DNA of 64,000 nucleotides from Heloderma charlesbogerti. Its lineage: Eukaryota; Chordata; Lepidosauria; Squamata; Helodermatidae. The translations under genes and the position numbers were made by a program. The stretch spans positions 4,030,001 through 4,094,000 of the forward strand of contig JANEZZ010003061.1 of assembly GCA_026122225.1 (NCBI GenBank), in the 5' to 3' direction. Shown here in pieces: positions 26,394 through 37,094 of this stretch. Below the pieces are notes generated by a model. That model saw only the letters and a list, made by a program, of their open reading frames with translations. It was not told the origin of the DNA and ran no database searches. The number at the start of each line of letters is the position of its first letter. The stretch's first letter is position 1.

Positions 26394-27060
26394 GTGTTGG
26401 ACATAATTGCTCAAGGTTATATGATTGAATTTCTCACTCTCCCCCCTCTGGGAGCTGTTTGTGTCACACCACCGTTGCAGGCCCTCCTTCTGGAGATGTC
26501 CACCTTGCTCCCAAGGATTCAGAGAGTCCTTCCATTCCATCAGGATGACGGCTTCTTCCAGTACTTCACCATACTGAAACAGGATGGAGGCCTTCGCCCC
26601 ATCATGGATTTAAGGAACTTGAACAAGTTTATCAAACCCAGAAGGTTCAGAATGATCACTTTGGCTCCCTCTTCTTTGAAAGAATGTCTGGTTTGCCAGT
26701 GTGGACCTGAAGGACGCCTACTTCCACATAGCAATTGTGGATGCCCACCATCAATACCTGCACTTTGTCATTGGTACCGACATGTTCCAGTTTGGGGTCC
26801 TGCCATTTGGCCTGGCAACCACCCCGAGAGTTTTGACCAAGTGCATGGCGGTCGTGTGCGCGTACCTGAGGCTGCAAGGCATTGAAATGTATCCTTATCT
26901 CAACGATTGGCTCCTGGTCTTGGATTCAAGGAGGGATCTTTGCTGTGCCATAGGGATTGTTCTAAACCTTCTTGGCACATTGGGTCTCTATGTTAGCAGA
27001 GAAAAGTCAGCTCTGGAGCCAACTCAATGTCTCCAGTTTATAGAAGCTCTATGGATTCAT
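26394..27060 (+). pseudogene. DIRS reverse transcriptase, copy 2
   Basis: RT in two frames joined by a frameshift near 26695. First part: FTILKQDGGLRPIMDLRNLN. Second part: VDLKDAYFHIAI (first catalytic Asp), FQFGVLPFGLATTPRVLTK and YPYLNDWLLVLD. The family box is normally Y-L-D-D-W-L; here it reads YLNDWL, so the first Asp of the pair is replaced by Asn. The enzyme would copy element RNA into DNA before circular-intermediate integration by the recombinase; this copy cannot. The LPFGL and PRV motifs are characteristic of the DIRS/LTR RT lineage rather than of LINE RTs. Confidence 0.8.
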
Positions 27061-27359
27061 GGATTCCATGGATTCCATGGTTGCACGAGCCTACCTCCCT
27101 TGCAGCCGACCAACACAATTAATTGCTCTTGCAGAGACTGTCTTTACCTCTCGTTCGGCCACCACCCGCTCCATTCAAGTTCTCTTGGGCCACGTGGCCA
27201 CTATGGTCTCTGTTGTCAGGTGGGCAAGACTTCAGATGCGACCACTACAAAATTGGTTACTCCGAAACCACAACTCCAGTCTAGATGCTCAGTGTTGTCG
27301 CCTTTCCATCCTGACTGACGTGCTAACTTCCCTCCTCTGGTGGATTCAGCCTAACAACT

Positions 27360-27760
27360 TGGATCGGGGCATGCCTTTCATCCAGCAGCCACCTACACGA
27401 ATCTGGACAACGGATGCCTCGCTTTCCAGATGGGGAACCCACTGCAGTCCATTGCGGACTCAGGGCTTATGGTCTCCAAAAGAAAAGGAATACCTCATAA
27501 ATTTTTTGGAGTTCCTTGCAATGTGGAAAGCAATGCATGCTTTGAAGCCTTACCTTCAAGGCAGACACATTCAAATTTTGACGGACAATACGTCAGTCTT
27601 CTGGTACATCCAGAAGCAGGATGGGATGCATTCTTCATGAGTCGTCAGCTCACATTGAGCATTTTTCAATGGACAATTCAGTGGGGCATTCTCTTGAGTG
27701 CTCTTCATATTGCTGGAAAGGACAATGTCTTAGTAGACACCCTAAGCTGATGGTACCAGT
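27360..27760 (+). pseudogene. DIRS RNase H, copy 2
   Basis: Follows RT after about 300 bases. WTTDASLSRWGTH carries the first catalytic Asp, LEFLAMWKAMHAL the Glu, and ILTDNTSVFWYIQKQ the second Asp; LSALHIAGKDNVLVDTLS closes the domain, with the AGKDN motif found in DIRS and other retroelement RNase H domains. The first frame (27059-27640) holds most of the motifs, then a frameshift near 27640 moves the last part to the frame ending at 27750. Removes the RNA strand from the RNA:DNA hybrid in an active element. Confidence 0.75.
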
Positions 27761-28190
27761 CTCTTCACAAGTGGCAGATGTCAGCTTCTATTCTACATTT
27801 CCTCTTCCAGCACGGGGGCACTCCCAACAACAGATCTGTTCGCCACTCCAGCGAATGCCCTATGCCCCCACTTCTGTACGAGAGCAGGGGTCGGTCGATC
27901 CTCCCTAGGCAATGCGTTCCAAATTCGATGGCACGGAGAACTTTTTTACCTGTTCCCACCATTTCCGCTCCTCTCCAAGGTGCTACAGAAGATAGCGAAT
28001 GACATGACGGACTGCATTCTCATTGCTCCTTGGTGGCCAAGACAACCATGGTTTCCAACTTTACTCTGTTTCGCGAGGAGAGATTCGTCTACCTTCCTCA
28101 GGATCTGGACCTAATTCGCTCGGGACCAAGGCAGGATTTGCCATCCGGATCTCTACACACTGCGCCTTACAGCCTGGAGCATCCAGCACT
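27760..28190 (+). pseudogene. Linker between RNase H and recombinase, copy 2
   Basis: Reads in mixed frames as DIRS-type linker with words such as DLFATPANALCPHF, GRSSLGNAF and LIAPWWPRQPW (about 27825-28060), which are typical of this part of DIRS polyproteins. Frameshifts and stops are frequent. Function not known. Confidence 0.5.
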
Positions 28191-29245
28191 GATCTCTCCT
28201 TCCTGGGTTCAGCCTGGAGTTCAGGCAATCCTTGATGTGGCGAGAAAGCCAGCTACTCGTCATTCCTACACTGCGAAATGGTCCTCTTTCCAGTCCTTTG
28301 CCGATCTTTATGCTTTTGATCCTCTTCATGCTTCTTTGGAGAATGTTCTCTTTTTTCTACATAGTTTGTTTCAAAAAGGATTGAAACTCTCATCTTTATG
28401 AGTTTATCTGGTGGCTCTTTCTCATTATAGAGGGCTAGTTCAAGGTTTTTTCCTTTCTACTCACCCTACCACTCACCAGTTCCTGCGAGGTCTGAAGAAC
28501 TTGGCTCTCCCAGTTCGAACATTGGTCCCTCAATGGAGTCTTTAGTGGTCTTACATGCTCTCATTTCGAAGCCTTTTGAACCTCTGGCCGTGACAGACCT
28601 TTGCCTGCTCTTGTGGAAAGTTGCCTTCTTAGTGGCTATCACGTCCTCTAGACATGTTAGTGAACTTTGTGCCTTGAGGGTAGACCATCCCTACATGATT
28701 TTTCATAAAGACAAGGTAGATCTTAGGCTGAATGTTGCCTTTCTCCCCAAAGTAGTCTCTGACTTCCACATTAACCAGTCCATATTGCTACCAACCTTCT
28801 TCCTGGACCCCTCTTCTGACCTGGAGAGAAAGTTGCACGCTCTCAATGTCAGGAGAGCATTGGCTTTCTACAGATACAGGTCGGCATTGTTCTGTACCAC
28901 ACAACACCTTTTTGTTTGTTACGGCGGTCCTAGAGGGACTCTCCTCTCTCCTCCCAATGACTGGACTCCTGGATTGTGCAGACCATTGGATTGGCTATGA
29001 TTTGTCGGGGTTGGAACGCCCTCATCCCCTCGGTGCACACTCCACTCGTGCAGTGGCCATGTCTACGGCTTTCGCCAGAGGTTTACCATTGTCGGACTTG
29101 TGCAGGGCAGTGACATGGTCGAAACTGTTGACGTTTGTGAAGCATCACAAACTCGACGTTCAAGCACGTTCGGACTGTGCTTTTGGGCGAGCTCTCCTGT
29201 TATCAGTTTTTGGCTTAATGATACCTACCCTCCTCCAGTAAGTGA
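28190..29245 (+). pseudogene. DIRS tyrosine recombinase, copy 2
   Basis: The N-terminal core-binding part reads WVQPGVQAILDVARKPATRH and WSSFQSFADLY (28205-28310), up to a TGA near 28399. The catalytic part is open at 28533-29000 (SSRHVSELCALR, likely with the first catalytic Arg; VVSDFHINQSILLPTF; LNVRRALAFYRY) and, after a frameshift, at about 29000-29220 (HSTRAVAMSTAFARGL, fitting the His-x-x-Arg motif; LTFVKHHKLDVQ). Where copy 1 has KHY, this copy has KHH, so the candidate nucleophilic Tyr is replaced. The enzyme integrates circular DNA without target duplication in this element class. Confidence 0.8.
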
Positions 29246-29257
29246 GCTTGTTAATCA

Positions 29258-29345
29258 CCCATATGTGTGATGCACAGAGACCACGAAGAAGAAATGCAGG
29301 TTGCTTACCTGTAACTGTAATTCTTCGAGTGGTCATCTGTGAATA
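29258..29345. repeat. Internal complementary region of DIRS-like copy 2
   Basis: Inverse of the left terminal repeat (cccatatgtgtgatgcacag, agaccacgaagaagaa) followed by gttgcttacctgtaactgta and attcttcgagtggtcatctg. The same join occurs at 6501-6590 in copy 1. Confidence 0.7.
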
Positions 29346-29394
29346 GCAATAAAAGTAACCATCACACCACCAATAATAAGTGAGAGGCAATCAA

Positions 29395-29556
29395 TAATAA
29401 AACATGGCACAAGCAGAAGCAAGACTGTCAAATAAAAATGTCTTGAGCTGGGGCTGAACAGATTGTAATGATGGCACCATTTGAACTTCCTTCAGGAAGG
29501 CTATTCCAGAGTTAGGGCACCACAAAAGAAAAGGTCCTCTCGTTTGTACATATATA
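29395..29556 (-). mobile_element. L2 LINE 3' fragment
   Basis: On the minus strand it matches the L2 C-terminal region (ggctattccagagttagggc, accacaaaagaaaagg versus ctcattccagagccggggtg, ccacaacagaaaa at 45110). Confidence 0.55.
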
Positions 29557-29804
29557 GGGTCCATTCAGACAACACACTAACCCACACTCTGTGTTAGAGT
29601 GTGGGTTGTTGAATCGGCCTGAACAAGCCAACAAGAAACCATGGGTTCTCCCAGTGGCTTGTTTGAGAAAATGAGACGCACTGCATGGTTAACAAGCCAC
29701 CCTGTGGAAAATGTCCTGGGTTCAGACAATACGCTAACCCACAGTTCAATAGCAATTCACACTCTACCACTAAGTGTGGGTTAGCGTGTTGTCTGAATGG
29801 CCCC
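29557..29804. repeat. Palindromic MITE, 'acaacacgctaaccca' family
   Basis: Left end gggtccattcagacaacaca, reverse complement of right end ggggccattcagacaacacg. Same family as 20313-20618. It sits between a minus-strand and a plus-strand L2 fragment. Confidence 0.75.
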
Positions 29805-29811
29805 GTTACGT

Positions 29812-30085
29812 ACTTCTCTTTCTGGTGTCAGGTGAAGACCTTTTTATTTTTCCAGCATTTTAATGTCCTGGTCTTTTAGCTTTGCTGTTCTAAATCTGTC
29901 ACTGTATAAATTTCTGCATTGCTGCTAGGTTTTATTCTGATTGTATTTTTACACTGTAGTTTTAAGTTTTCAAAAAAATATTTTATATTTTGATGCTGTA
30001 CTTTGTGGTTTTGACTTTTGTGAACCTCCCAGGGAACTTCAGCTATTGGTCAGTATATAAATGTAATTAATTGATTAATTCTCCT
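29812..30085 (+). mobile_element. L2 LINE 3' tail
   Basis: Ends gaacttcagctattggtcag, tatataaatgtaattaattg, the usual L2 3' end (compare 47080-47130 and 48510-48550). Confidence 0.6.
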
Positions 30086-31844
30086 ACCGATGGCACTCAG
30101 AGAAGGCGTCATCTAATGTTCTTAACGCATGGGCGGGTGCAGTGGCTTCTGCTGCCCAAGAGAATCCATCTTTCATACTAGGTAACAGCTTTTCTCTTTA
30201 GCAGTGGGAGCTGCTGGGGCAGAAGCCACAAACTAAGTTCCAGCTTTACCCATTTAACTCTTGAACTCTTGGCCGTATATGCATATTGCTCTTTAGGCCA
30301 TGATCCAAAGGATTTATCTGAACACTCAGTTGCTTATTAATGTTGCTGAGATGAGCAAATAATACTTGAGCATTTGCTTTTAGACCTGAGCAGAACTGAG
30401 TTGAAGGACCCAGTGGCCTTCTGCTGAACCACATTTTGGAGTGGAACCATTTTTGACCCCATGAAAAAGGCCATCTCTTCTGCTACCATTTACATATTTT
30501 AAAAGGCTCACAAAAATGCAGGAACACCAGACTTTGTTTGTTACTACCTCGTAAGTATTAACTAAGTAGGACATAACTTCCAAGTAAACGTATCGACTCT
30601 AGTCTACAAAAGTATGTCCTCTTAAATGTGTCAGGGCAGTATCCCATATTGCCACTGTGCTCCTGCTGTTTCAGTTGCACTAGTGGGACCTACTGCGAGC
30701 ACAACAGGAACTAGCACTTCCAACAGGAACTCCAGAAGTAAGCAGAAATGCTCATTTCTGGAGTGAGCCAGGCCAGCGAATCTCCGTTCTGTAAGCTCTG
30801 CTGATCTGCCCTACTCCGGAAGCGAGCATTTTGGCTCATTTCTGATTGCTGCAGGATCGAGTTCCTGTCACGCTACCAGTGGGTCCTGCCAGCACACGGG
30901 CAGCGTTGGACAGCACCCTTTGTCTTTAAGGTCCCTCAATACACTTTGATGTTTTGGATCCGGCTGTGCTCAACAGCTACAACAAAAGCCTACAATCCTG
31001 TCCCACTTAAATTTAGTTACTGTTCGTTCATTTGATCCAGGTTGGCACATGCAGCCCTCTAGAGGGGCCTTTGAGGAATCTATTTGTATCGTGCTGATTC
31101 TGCGGTATGAAGATTAACACATTACCAGCATATGGCACCACCACTTGGCTCTTTCTGATGTGATGTTATGCTTGTGCTGCTAAAGAGCCATGTGTGAAGA
31201 TATATTTACTCTAAGTATCTTGGCTCTTTCTTCTCAAATGAGGCTCAGGCCTTGCAGCACTATGTTCTTTGCTTCTAGAGTGGCTAGAAAACACTGGGAT
31301 GTGAATGCCGCTGATGGCCTCTTTAGTATAACTAGGAAGCGCAAGCAAGTTTGCTATGCATAGTAGCCACACAGTTGGCTAAGAGGCTTGTCATGCACTC
31401 AGTGTCTTATTTTTCCAGTCTTAAGTTTGATTCATCCCAAACTTTGAGACTTAAAAAACAAACATGAAAATCCATGCACATTTTTGTGCGTGCTTTTCCT
31501 AATACATGCATTTTTCTACACAATTTAACCTAATAAGCACATTTTTTACAAGCAATTTCCCTAATACAGTGGAATTTCTCTCCCATCCCTATGCACACAC
31601 AGCAGAATAAGGTAGAATGGGCCAACCCGCATTCAAAGGGCAAGTATTCATTCCCTGCGGACAGAAAACCACGCAGGAGAGAGTGAGTGGGCTGGCTCCA
31701 ACCTTTCTTCGTTATGTGCCAGTTCTTGATGCCCAGGGAGTGCTTACTTTTAACATAAGGGAGCACTCAAAAGTGGTATGCCACACTTGTAGCCTGAGGC
31801 GGCCTTCTCCGTTCTACCACCTCCGCATTTTGCCATCTATGGGG
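30086..31844. other. Mostly unrecognised; weak palindrome at 30662-30905
   Basis: At 30662-30905 the two halves are imperfectly inverted (agaaatgctcatttctgga on the left; reverse complement of the right half gaaatgagccaaaatgctcg). Related words recur at 38640-38790 (gagcgcagcaggaagctggt). The rest shows no gene or known family. Confidence 0.4.
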
Positions 31845-32025
31845 GGACCGTAGTTCAGTGGTGGAGCGCCTGCTTTGCATACAGAGGGCCCCAAGTTCAA
31901 TTCCCGGCATCTCCAGTTGGGCCCGGAAGGAATCCTGCCTGAAACCCTGGAGAGCCTCCGCCAGTCAGTGTTTAAAGTACTGGGCTAGATGGACCAGTGC
32001 CCTGACTCAGGATAGGGCTGCTCCC
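31845..32025 (+). mobile_element. tRNA-derived SINE
   Basis: tRNA-like head with A box (tagttcagtggtggagcg) and B box (aagttcaattcccggc), then a body with ggaaggaatcctgcctgaaa and ctgggctagatggaccagtg. A minus-strand copy lies at 40132-40303. This is not a functional tRNA: there is no closing acceptor arm. Confidence 0.8.
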
Positions 32026-32044
32026 TTACACAGCATGTGTAGGC

Positions 32045-32199
32045 TTCAGTGGCTAATTGTCGTTGCTGCTAATATTGTTGTCTAATTTGTTTTTTACTGT
32101 GTAATTGTATGGTTTTTATATTGGATCTGTCGTCAGTTTTTGATGTTGTGTGCATTGCCTTGAGATCCTGTGGATGAAGGGTGGATGATGATGTGATTG

Positions 32200-32235
<36 letters not shown>

Positions 32236-32250
32236 TAATAATAATAATAC
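32045..32250 (+). mobile_element. L2-like LINE 3' tail ending in an ATA microsatellite
   Basis: gccttgagatcctgtggatg, aagggtggatgatg, then (ATA)n from about 32199, the usual tail arrangement of these elements. Confidence 0.5.
32199..32249. repeat. (ATA)n microsatellite
   Basis: About 16 near-perfect ATA units, with one interruption (aatataat) at about 32233. Confidence 0.9.
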
Positions 32251-32343
32251 TTTGTGCACACAAGCTATAATCAAGGGATGTTTTGAGTGAGCCCCTGACT
32301 GAATTGTATTTCTAGGGATGTCAAATGCAAGTGACCTGTTCAA

Positions 32344-32631
32344 GGCTGGCTCAAGACATTTTGCTGCCTGAGGTGAAGGACACCTCCCTAGTCCACATAC
32401 AGAAGTCGACCAGACTGGCAGGTGAATCTCACTTCAGGACTGGTGATGGGATAGAGCCCTCCACCGCTCCTAAGGCAACAGGGTAGTTCAGGAAGCCCAG
32501 GACAATATGTGGCACATGCAGAGGGGAACAGCCAGAGGGTCCATGAGGAGCAACCAAAAGGCTGCCTCCCGGCATCATCCGCCTGAGGCGATTGCCTCAA
32601 TCTCTCTAATGCCTGGGTTGGCCCTGGCCCT
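32344..32631. repeat. MITE, 'ggccagcccaagacatttt' family
   Basis: Left end ggctggctcaagacattttg, right end gcctgggttggccctggcc, approximately inverted with gcctgag words near both ends. A second copy is at 52459-52735. Confidence 0.55.
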
Positions 32632-32639
32632 GATCAAGT

Positions 32640-34119
32640 ACTTGAGGGCAGGGCTGGGGTGAACGCAACCCTGCTTCAAGACCATACGTGTCCTTTGCTT
32701 CCTCCTCCTGCCCCAAGATACTTACCTTTGGGTAAGGGGAAATCAGAGGAGGATGTAGCGGCCACTTCAAGGGCACTAATCTCCAGCGGAGTCAGTGTCT
32801 TTTCACACCAGGGCATGGACCAAGACTACCAGTCTGAGGATCACAAGCAGGAAATGATGTTCCCTATGCTGTTCCCACCAAGAAGAAAGACCCCCCCACA
32901 CACACACACACACAGCTCTGGTCTGCTCTGTTCTTGTGGGTTTAACAGCAACTTACTATGCAGGAATTGGCGGAATGTGCTTTCTTTTCACAACTTGGAG
33001 ATCACCATTATCACCTGCAACTATCGGCACATCAAACTGTTGTTAAAGGCACCCAACCAAGCCAAGGGGGGAAAAAGTCGGCAACCCAGGTCATTACAAA
33101 CAGTCACTTTACAAACTGGATCTGCAACAAAATGTTGCAGTGTGGTGTGTTCCTGTTGAGTGATGCAGCCAGCCAGCAAGCTACCCAGCCATGTCCTTGT
33201 CCCAATTACTCCATTCTTCTGGCCACTTGGTTTTCCATTCCCCGTCCCCACCCACCCCGCTTGCCCGACACAACAGTTATCTTTATGTGGACAATGGACT
33301 CACTTATTGGACTGTTCTTGGGGCTCCCTCCCTTAGGGTTTTTTTTTTCTTCATGTTTGCAAACCGTGGGGTTCTCCTGAGCCTGCCATTACTTCCCTCT
33401 TATGCGCGGGTGGTGCTGTTTTGCCGTCATATAAGCAACAACATTCTCAGCCTGAGCATCAGAAATAGAAGGAAAATAATGACTGTTCCTTTAGAATTCT
33501 GAGACAGCTTAAATGCACGGGAAGGCCATATGCACATTAATTTTACTGTCAGTCTTATTATTCATTGCTAGCAGTGTGTCCAATTCCAGACATTAATTCC
33601 ATTAGGTACCTTGCTGTCACCATTTCTTAAAACATTTATAAGTTTCTTTTCCATCCAAACAATATTCAAACTGTCTGGAGCTGACAGAGCTGAAACAAAT
33701 TAAGCTGTGTTCCAAATATGGCAGGACAGCCTATGAAAAACAGCAGGTTCGACAAGCGATGGTTTGCTAGGAAAGGAAGTGTTAGCAGCAGCAGTCTCTA
33801 TCAAAGCAACCTGAACAAACATTGGTAGCAAAATTAATGTACTGCTAAAGGTCAAACCTGTCATTTAATACAGATGCTAACTAGTATTGACATAATATCC
33901 TTGGAAACATGGAACTATCCAATTTAAAAGCAGATCCTTATGGGCACTTCTTGATGGGCCCGCCACATCATACACGCATGATGCGTTCTCTGTTTTATTG
34001 GAAGGAGATTTAACAGCTGTGGACAGGAACCAGAATTCAGCAGGTGTAGTTTTTCCTGAAATAGAATTACAATGGGAAAAAGTTTCACCGGTGGATTTCT
34101 GTCTGTCATGTAGTGCAGC
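32640..34119. other. Mostly unique sequence; possible conserved part at 33530-33720
   Basis: A 166-codon frame at 32659-33159 crosses a short (CA)n run at about 32895-32914 and has no domain. 33530-33720 is AT-rich, free of repeats and has homeodomain-like TAAT words, so it may be conserved non-coding sequence. Confidence 0.35.
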
Positions 34120-34247
34120 TTTTCCCCAACTTGGAGCCCTCTAGATGTTTTGGACTTCAACTCCCATCAGCTCCAGGCAGTATGGCCATTGGTCAGGAAT
34201 GCTGGGAGTTGTAGTCATCAGGAGAGCACGAGGTCGAGGAAGGCTGA
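34120..34247. repeat. Palindromic MITE, 'cctggtgccctccagatgt' family
   Basis: ttggagccctctagatgttt, then ggacttcaactcccatcag, answered by aatgctgggagttgtagtca. Confidence 0.65.
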
Positions 34248-34324
34248 AGTAGTGGTTAAAGGCACAGGGGAGGGGAGTGACAACCCCATACACTGCATCT
34301 GTTTTAACCCACACTGGGTTGGAA

Positions 34325-34518
34325 CCAGTGGAGGCTGGTGGCTTTGATGTTAGTGAGGCAGCGAATCCACTTCAAGCTTCAATCAGAACCAGTCAGAAGT
34401 CTAAAGGAGCTAGTTAGGGAGCTTGTTGGGGTGGTTAACAAACCTCTGCCTGGTTCTGACTGAAACCTGGAGCAGATTCACTGCCCCACTGGCATCGGAG
34501 CCACCAGCCTCCACTGGC
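34325..34518. repeat. MITE with inverted ends ccagtggaggctggtggc
   Basis: Left end ccagtggaggctggtggc and right end gccaccagcctccactgg are perfect inverses. Inside, gaaccagtcagaagtctaaa and ggttctgactgaaacctgga are also partly inverse. About 195 bp, non-coding. Confidence 0.8.
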
Positions 34519-35084
34519 TGGAACTGTAGATGGGCGGGGGAGGAGGAATCCTGGCATCCCAGGGAGAGGAAGAGCAACTCAGACATGGGCAGGGGGAGCC
34601 GTTTTAGCACAGACTGGTCTGCCATCTACACATTTGCATGAAGGAATAGGATTGGTATTGCATCGAATGTACTGGAATTGTTTGTAATGGGAGGGCAACG
34701 AATCCTTGAGGGAGCAGGCCTCATCCTTCATTATAAGCCTCATCCTACATGACAGAGTTGTTCATAAGACAGCAACCAAGTCTCCTCACTGGTGGTGTGT
34801 TCAAAGAGAATTTGGGGAGTATTCCGGTGTTTTGACAGGCACACGGTGTACGTAGATCGGGCTTTGTCTCTCATTCAGTTGAGTGTCTTAAGAGTTGGCT
34901 CCTACGTATATTGGTGTTGCTGGCAGGAGAGAAATGGCTCATTTCATGGCTTATTTAGACCATGGTGGGTTACCGCTCCCCCCCCCCGCTGTTGTCCGAA
35001 GCTGGCAAGGATGGTTTGTTGGGGTGGGGGCTAACAACAGGCCCTGGGTTCTAGGTGGCCACCCTCACTGGGTTCAGAGGTCAC

Positions 35085-35199
35085 GACAACCTGCATTCAA
35101 ATCACCTTGTTTAGCTCCTTTAGAGTTCTGACTGGTTCGGACTGATACCCACAGTGAATTCGCTGCCTCACTGACATCGGAGCCACCAGCCTCCACTGA
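35085..35199. repeat. Partial MITE, same family as 34325-34518
   Basis: Has the right-hand half only, ending gagccaccagcctccactga, preceded by tagagttctgactggttcgg. Confidence 0.6.
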
Positions 35200-35202
35200 T
35201 CC

Positions 35203-35330
35203 CAGCCTTTGCCAATCTGGTGCCTTCCAAGTGTGTTGGACTACAATTCCCTACTGGACTACTGTTGGCAGGGGATGAGGGGATTTGTAGTCCAACACAT
35301 CTGGAAGGCCCCAAGTTCGGGAAGGCTGAA
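35203..35330. repeat. Palindromic MITE, 'cctggtgccctccagatgt' family
   Basis: ccaatctggtgccttccaag and gtgttggactacaattcc are answered by gtagtccaacacatctggaa, ggcccc. Confidence 0.7.
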
Positions 35331-36188
35331 GTAACCCTCGAATGCTTATCAGAGAATCACTTGGGGAAAAAGGGGGGATCCCGGACTCAAAAGTTATCAA
35401 TATAATGATTTTTTAAAACAGCGAAGATATAAAGTTGTGAACTAAAGATGAGGCTGGGGCTGGGGGTGAATGAGAAAAGAAGATTCTCAGTGTTTTTGGA
35501 CAACTTCTCAGTAAAGTTTGCTTTGAGGCAACATCACCCTATAGAAGAAAGAATTTTAGCAGGTGCAGCTTTTCTCATCTAGGCACAACGAGGACAAAAT
35601 TGTTCAAAAATCCCCTCTTCCAGACAAGAATCCTACCCTCCCTGCTGTGTCTGCTGGTCACCTTAGGCTGGCAATTGGAAGAGGAGGATGCAGACTAGGT
35701 AGCAGGTGGACAGACCCACAGAAAAAGCCAAACAGCAAAGAAATTCTGTTTTATTTCAGAAGCAGAAGCCCAGATGCTTTAATAGCAAATCAGTCAGGAT
35801 TTGAGAAACTGAAGTCCTCCCATTGTCTAGGGATGAATGGATTTTGTTAAATCCGTTCTGTCTCAGTATCGGAGATTGTCCGATTACAATCAGGCATTTT
35901 TCGTTCTGTTGTCCCCTCATTGACAGAATTAGATTTTTTTTTTAAAAAAAAATTTAACCAGAATTTTGTACTACTTGCACTAATTAGTGCTCATGAGCAT
36001 TAGTGCTAACGTGCACTTGTGCAAATGGGCTATTGCACATTAGTTAATGTAAATGAGAACTAATGTGAATTAGCGCAAATCCCCACCTCAAAGTGGCCGC
36101 AAGTCAAGGAAAAGGTCCACAGGTCGGATCCATAGAAATCTGAATTCATTTGAATCCACTGTGGATTTCTTCAACATCCCGAATAGAG
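35331..36188. other. No gene; repeated TTAGTGC words at 35970-36080
   Basis: Unique sequence with poly-T/poly-A at 35932-35952. At 35970-36080 short words such as cattagtgct, gcacattagtta and aactaatgtg recur in both orientations. Confidence 0.4.
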
Positions 36189-36588
36189 GGAGCAATCCTA
36201 TGGCTGCTAGACAGTGGCTAGATGGACATAGGATAGCTGGTTTTCTGGAAACTGACCTCGGAGCCCATGCTCCAAGATCGGTTCCCAGAGAACCAACCAT
36301 TCCCCCCTTCTGCACTGCCTCGCAGGCAGCACAGAACAGCCCCACGCTCCAAGCTCAGAGGAGGAGCATGGAGCAGCCAAAACGGGGCATTCCAGGGGGC
36401 ATTCTGGGGTGGTGAAGGCGGAAATGCCAGTATGACACATCCTATGTGTCGTCCGGCAACCGTCTGCAAATGCGGGGCAGGGGAAGTGCAGAGGAAACAA
36501 TTCCCTCCATGGTTCTCCTGCCGTGCATTGGATAGGTGGTCGCCTCCGAACTCGGAGGCGACTGCCTATCTGAATAGGATTGCACCCT
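36189..36588. repeat. Long palindromic MITE, 'gcaatcctatgc' family
   Basis: Starts agcaatcctatggctgctag and ends tgaataggattgcaccc. The open frames in it on both strands are mirror effects of the palindrome. Confidence 0.6.
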
Positions 36589-37094
36589 AAGTCTCCTATC
36601 ACAGCAAGGATGTCTGAATGCAGGGACAGTGCTTGATTGTAAGTGCATGCTCCTGTTCATTAATAATAAGGGTGAGGCAGCAGGCAGGTCCTGTACAGTT
36701 CTGGCAATCGTTTCAACGTTCTTTTGCAGTCTCTGTGTATTCTTTTGTCCTTCAGCATCCAGGGTTCCAGGGTCTGTGCTGCAACCACTGCTCATCTGAC
36801 GACTGCCCTTTGTGTTTTTCTTGCACCAGCTTTTTCCTGTGCCTTTAACAGCAAGTTGACATTCAGACCAGACCTTTTGTCGGTGATGAAGCTTTTCACA
36901 GCATGGAGGTGAGCGTCACCTGTTTTTCTACATAACAACTTGCTGTTAAAGTTGCACAAGTGGGCCAGGCCATTTATTTTTTCCTGGCTAGATGGTAAGC
37001 CTAATGATGACAGAGCTGGAGATTAGGGGATGAAATATCCTATACTATCATCTCTCCCTTCCCCAAACTCCTGTGTGCTGACTTGACTTAAATT

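Larger units (their letters stand above)
23760..29345 (+). mobile_element. DIRS-like tyrosine-recombinase retrotransposon, copy 2
   Basis: A 5.6-kb element with the order left terminal repeat, gag-like region (24130-26100), RT (26394-27060), RNase H (27360-27750), a linker, and tyrosine recombinase (28190-29245). Near its right end, acagagaccacgaagaagaa (about 29276) is the exact inverse of ttcttcttcgtggtctctgt at 23772. Inverted rather than split direct repeats point to DIRS proper rather than Ngaro. There is no methyltransferase-like segment that I can see. Stops and frameshifts break every ORF. The outer right repeat seen in copy 1 is missing: sequence changes after ctgtgaatag at 29345. 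Confidence 0.85.

Noticed and set aside
23760..29345. Interpretation as a Gypsy/ERV provirus
   Set aside because: No long direct terminal repeats, protease or integrase; instead inverted termini and a tyrosine recombinase.
31845..31920. Possible tRNA gene (A and B boxes)
   Set aside because: It is the head of a SINE with a second copy at 40132-40303; no complete cloverleaf or closing acceptor stem.
32659..33159. 166-codon plus-strand frame
   Set aside because: Contains a (CA)n run (Thr-His repeats), no domain, and an overlapping frame of similar length.
36189..36795. Overlapping frames on both strands, 83-131 codons
   Set aside because: Product of a palindromic MITE: open frames mirror each other on the two strands.
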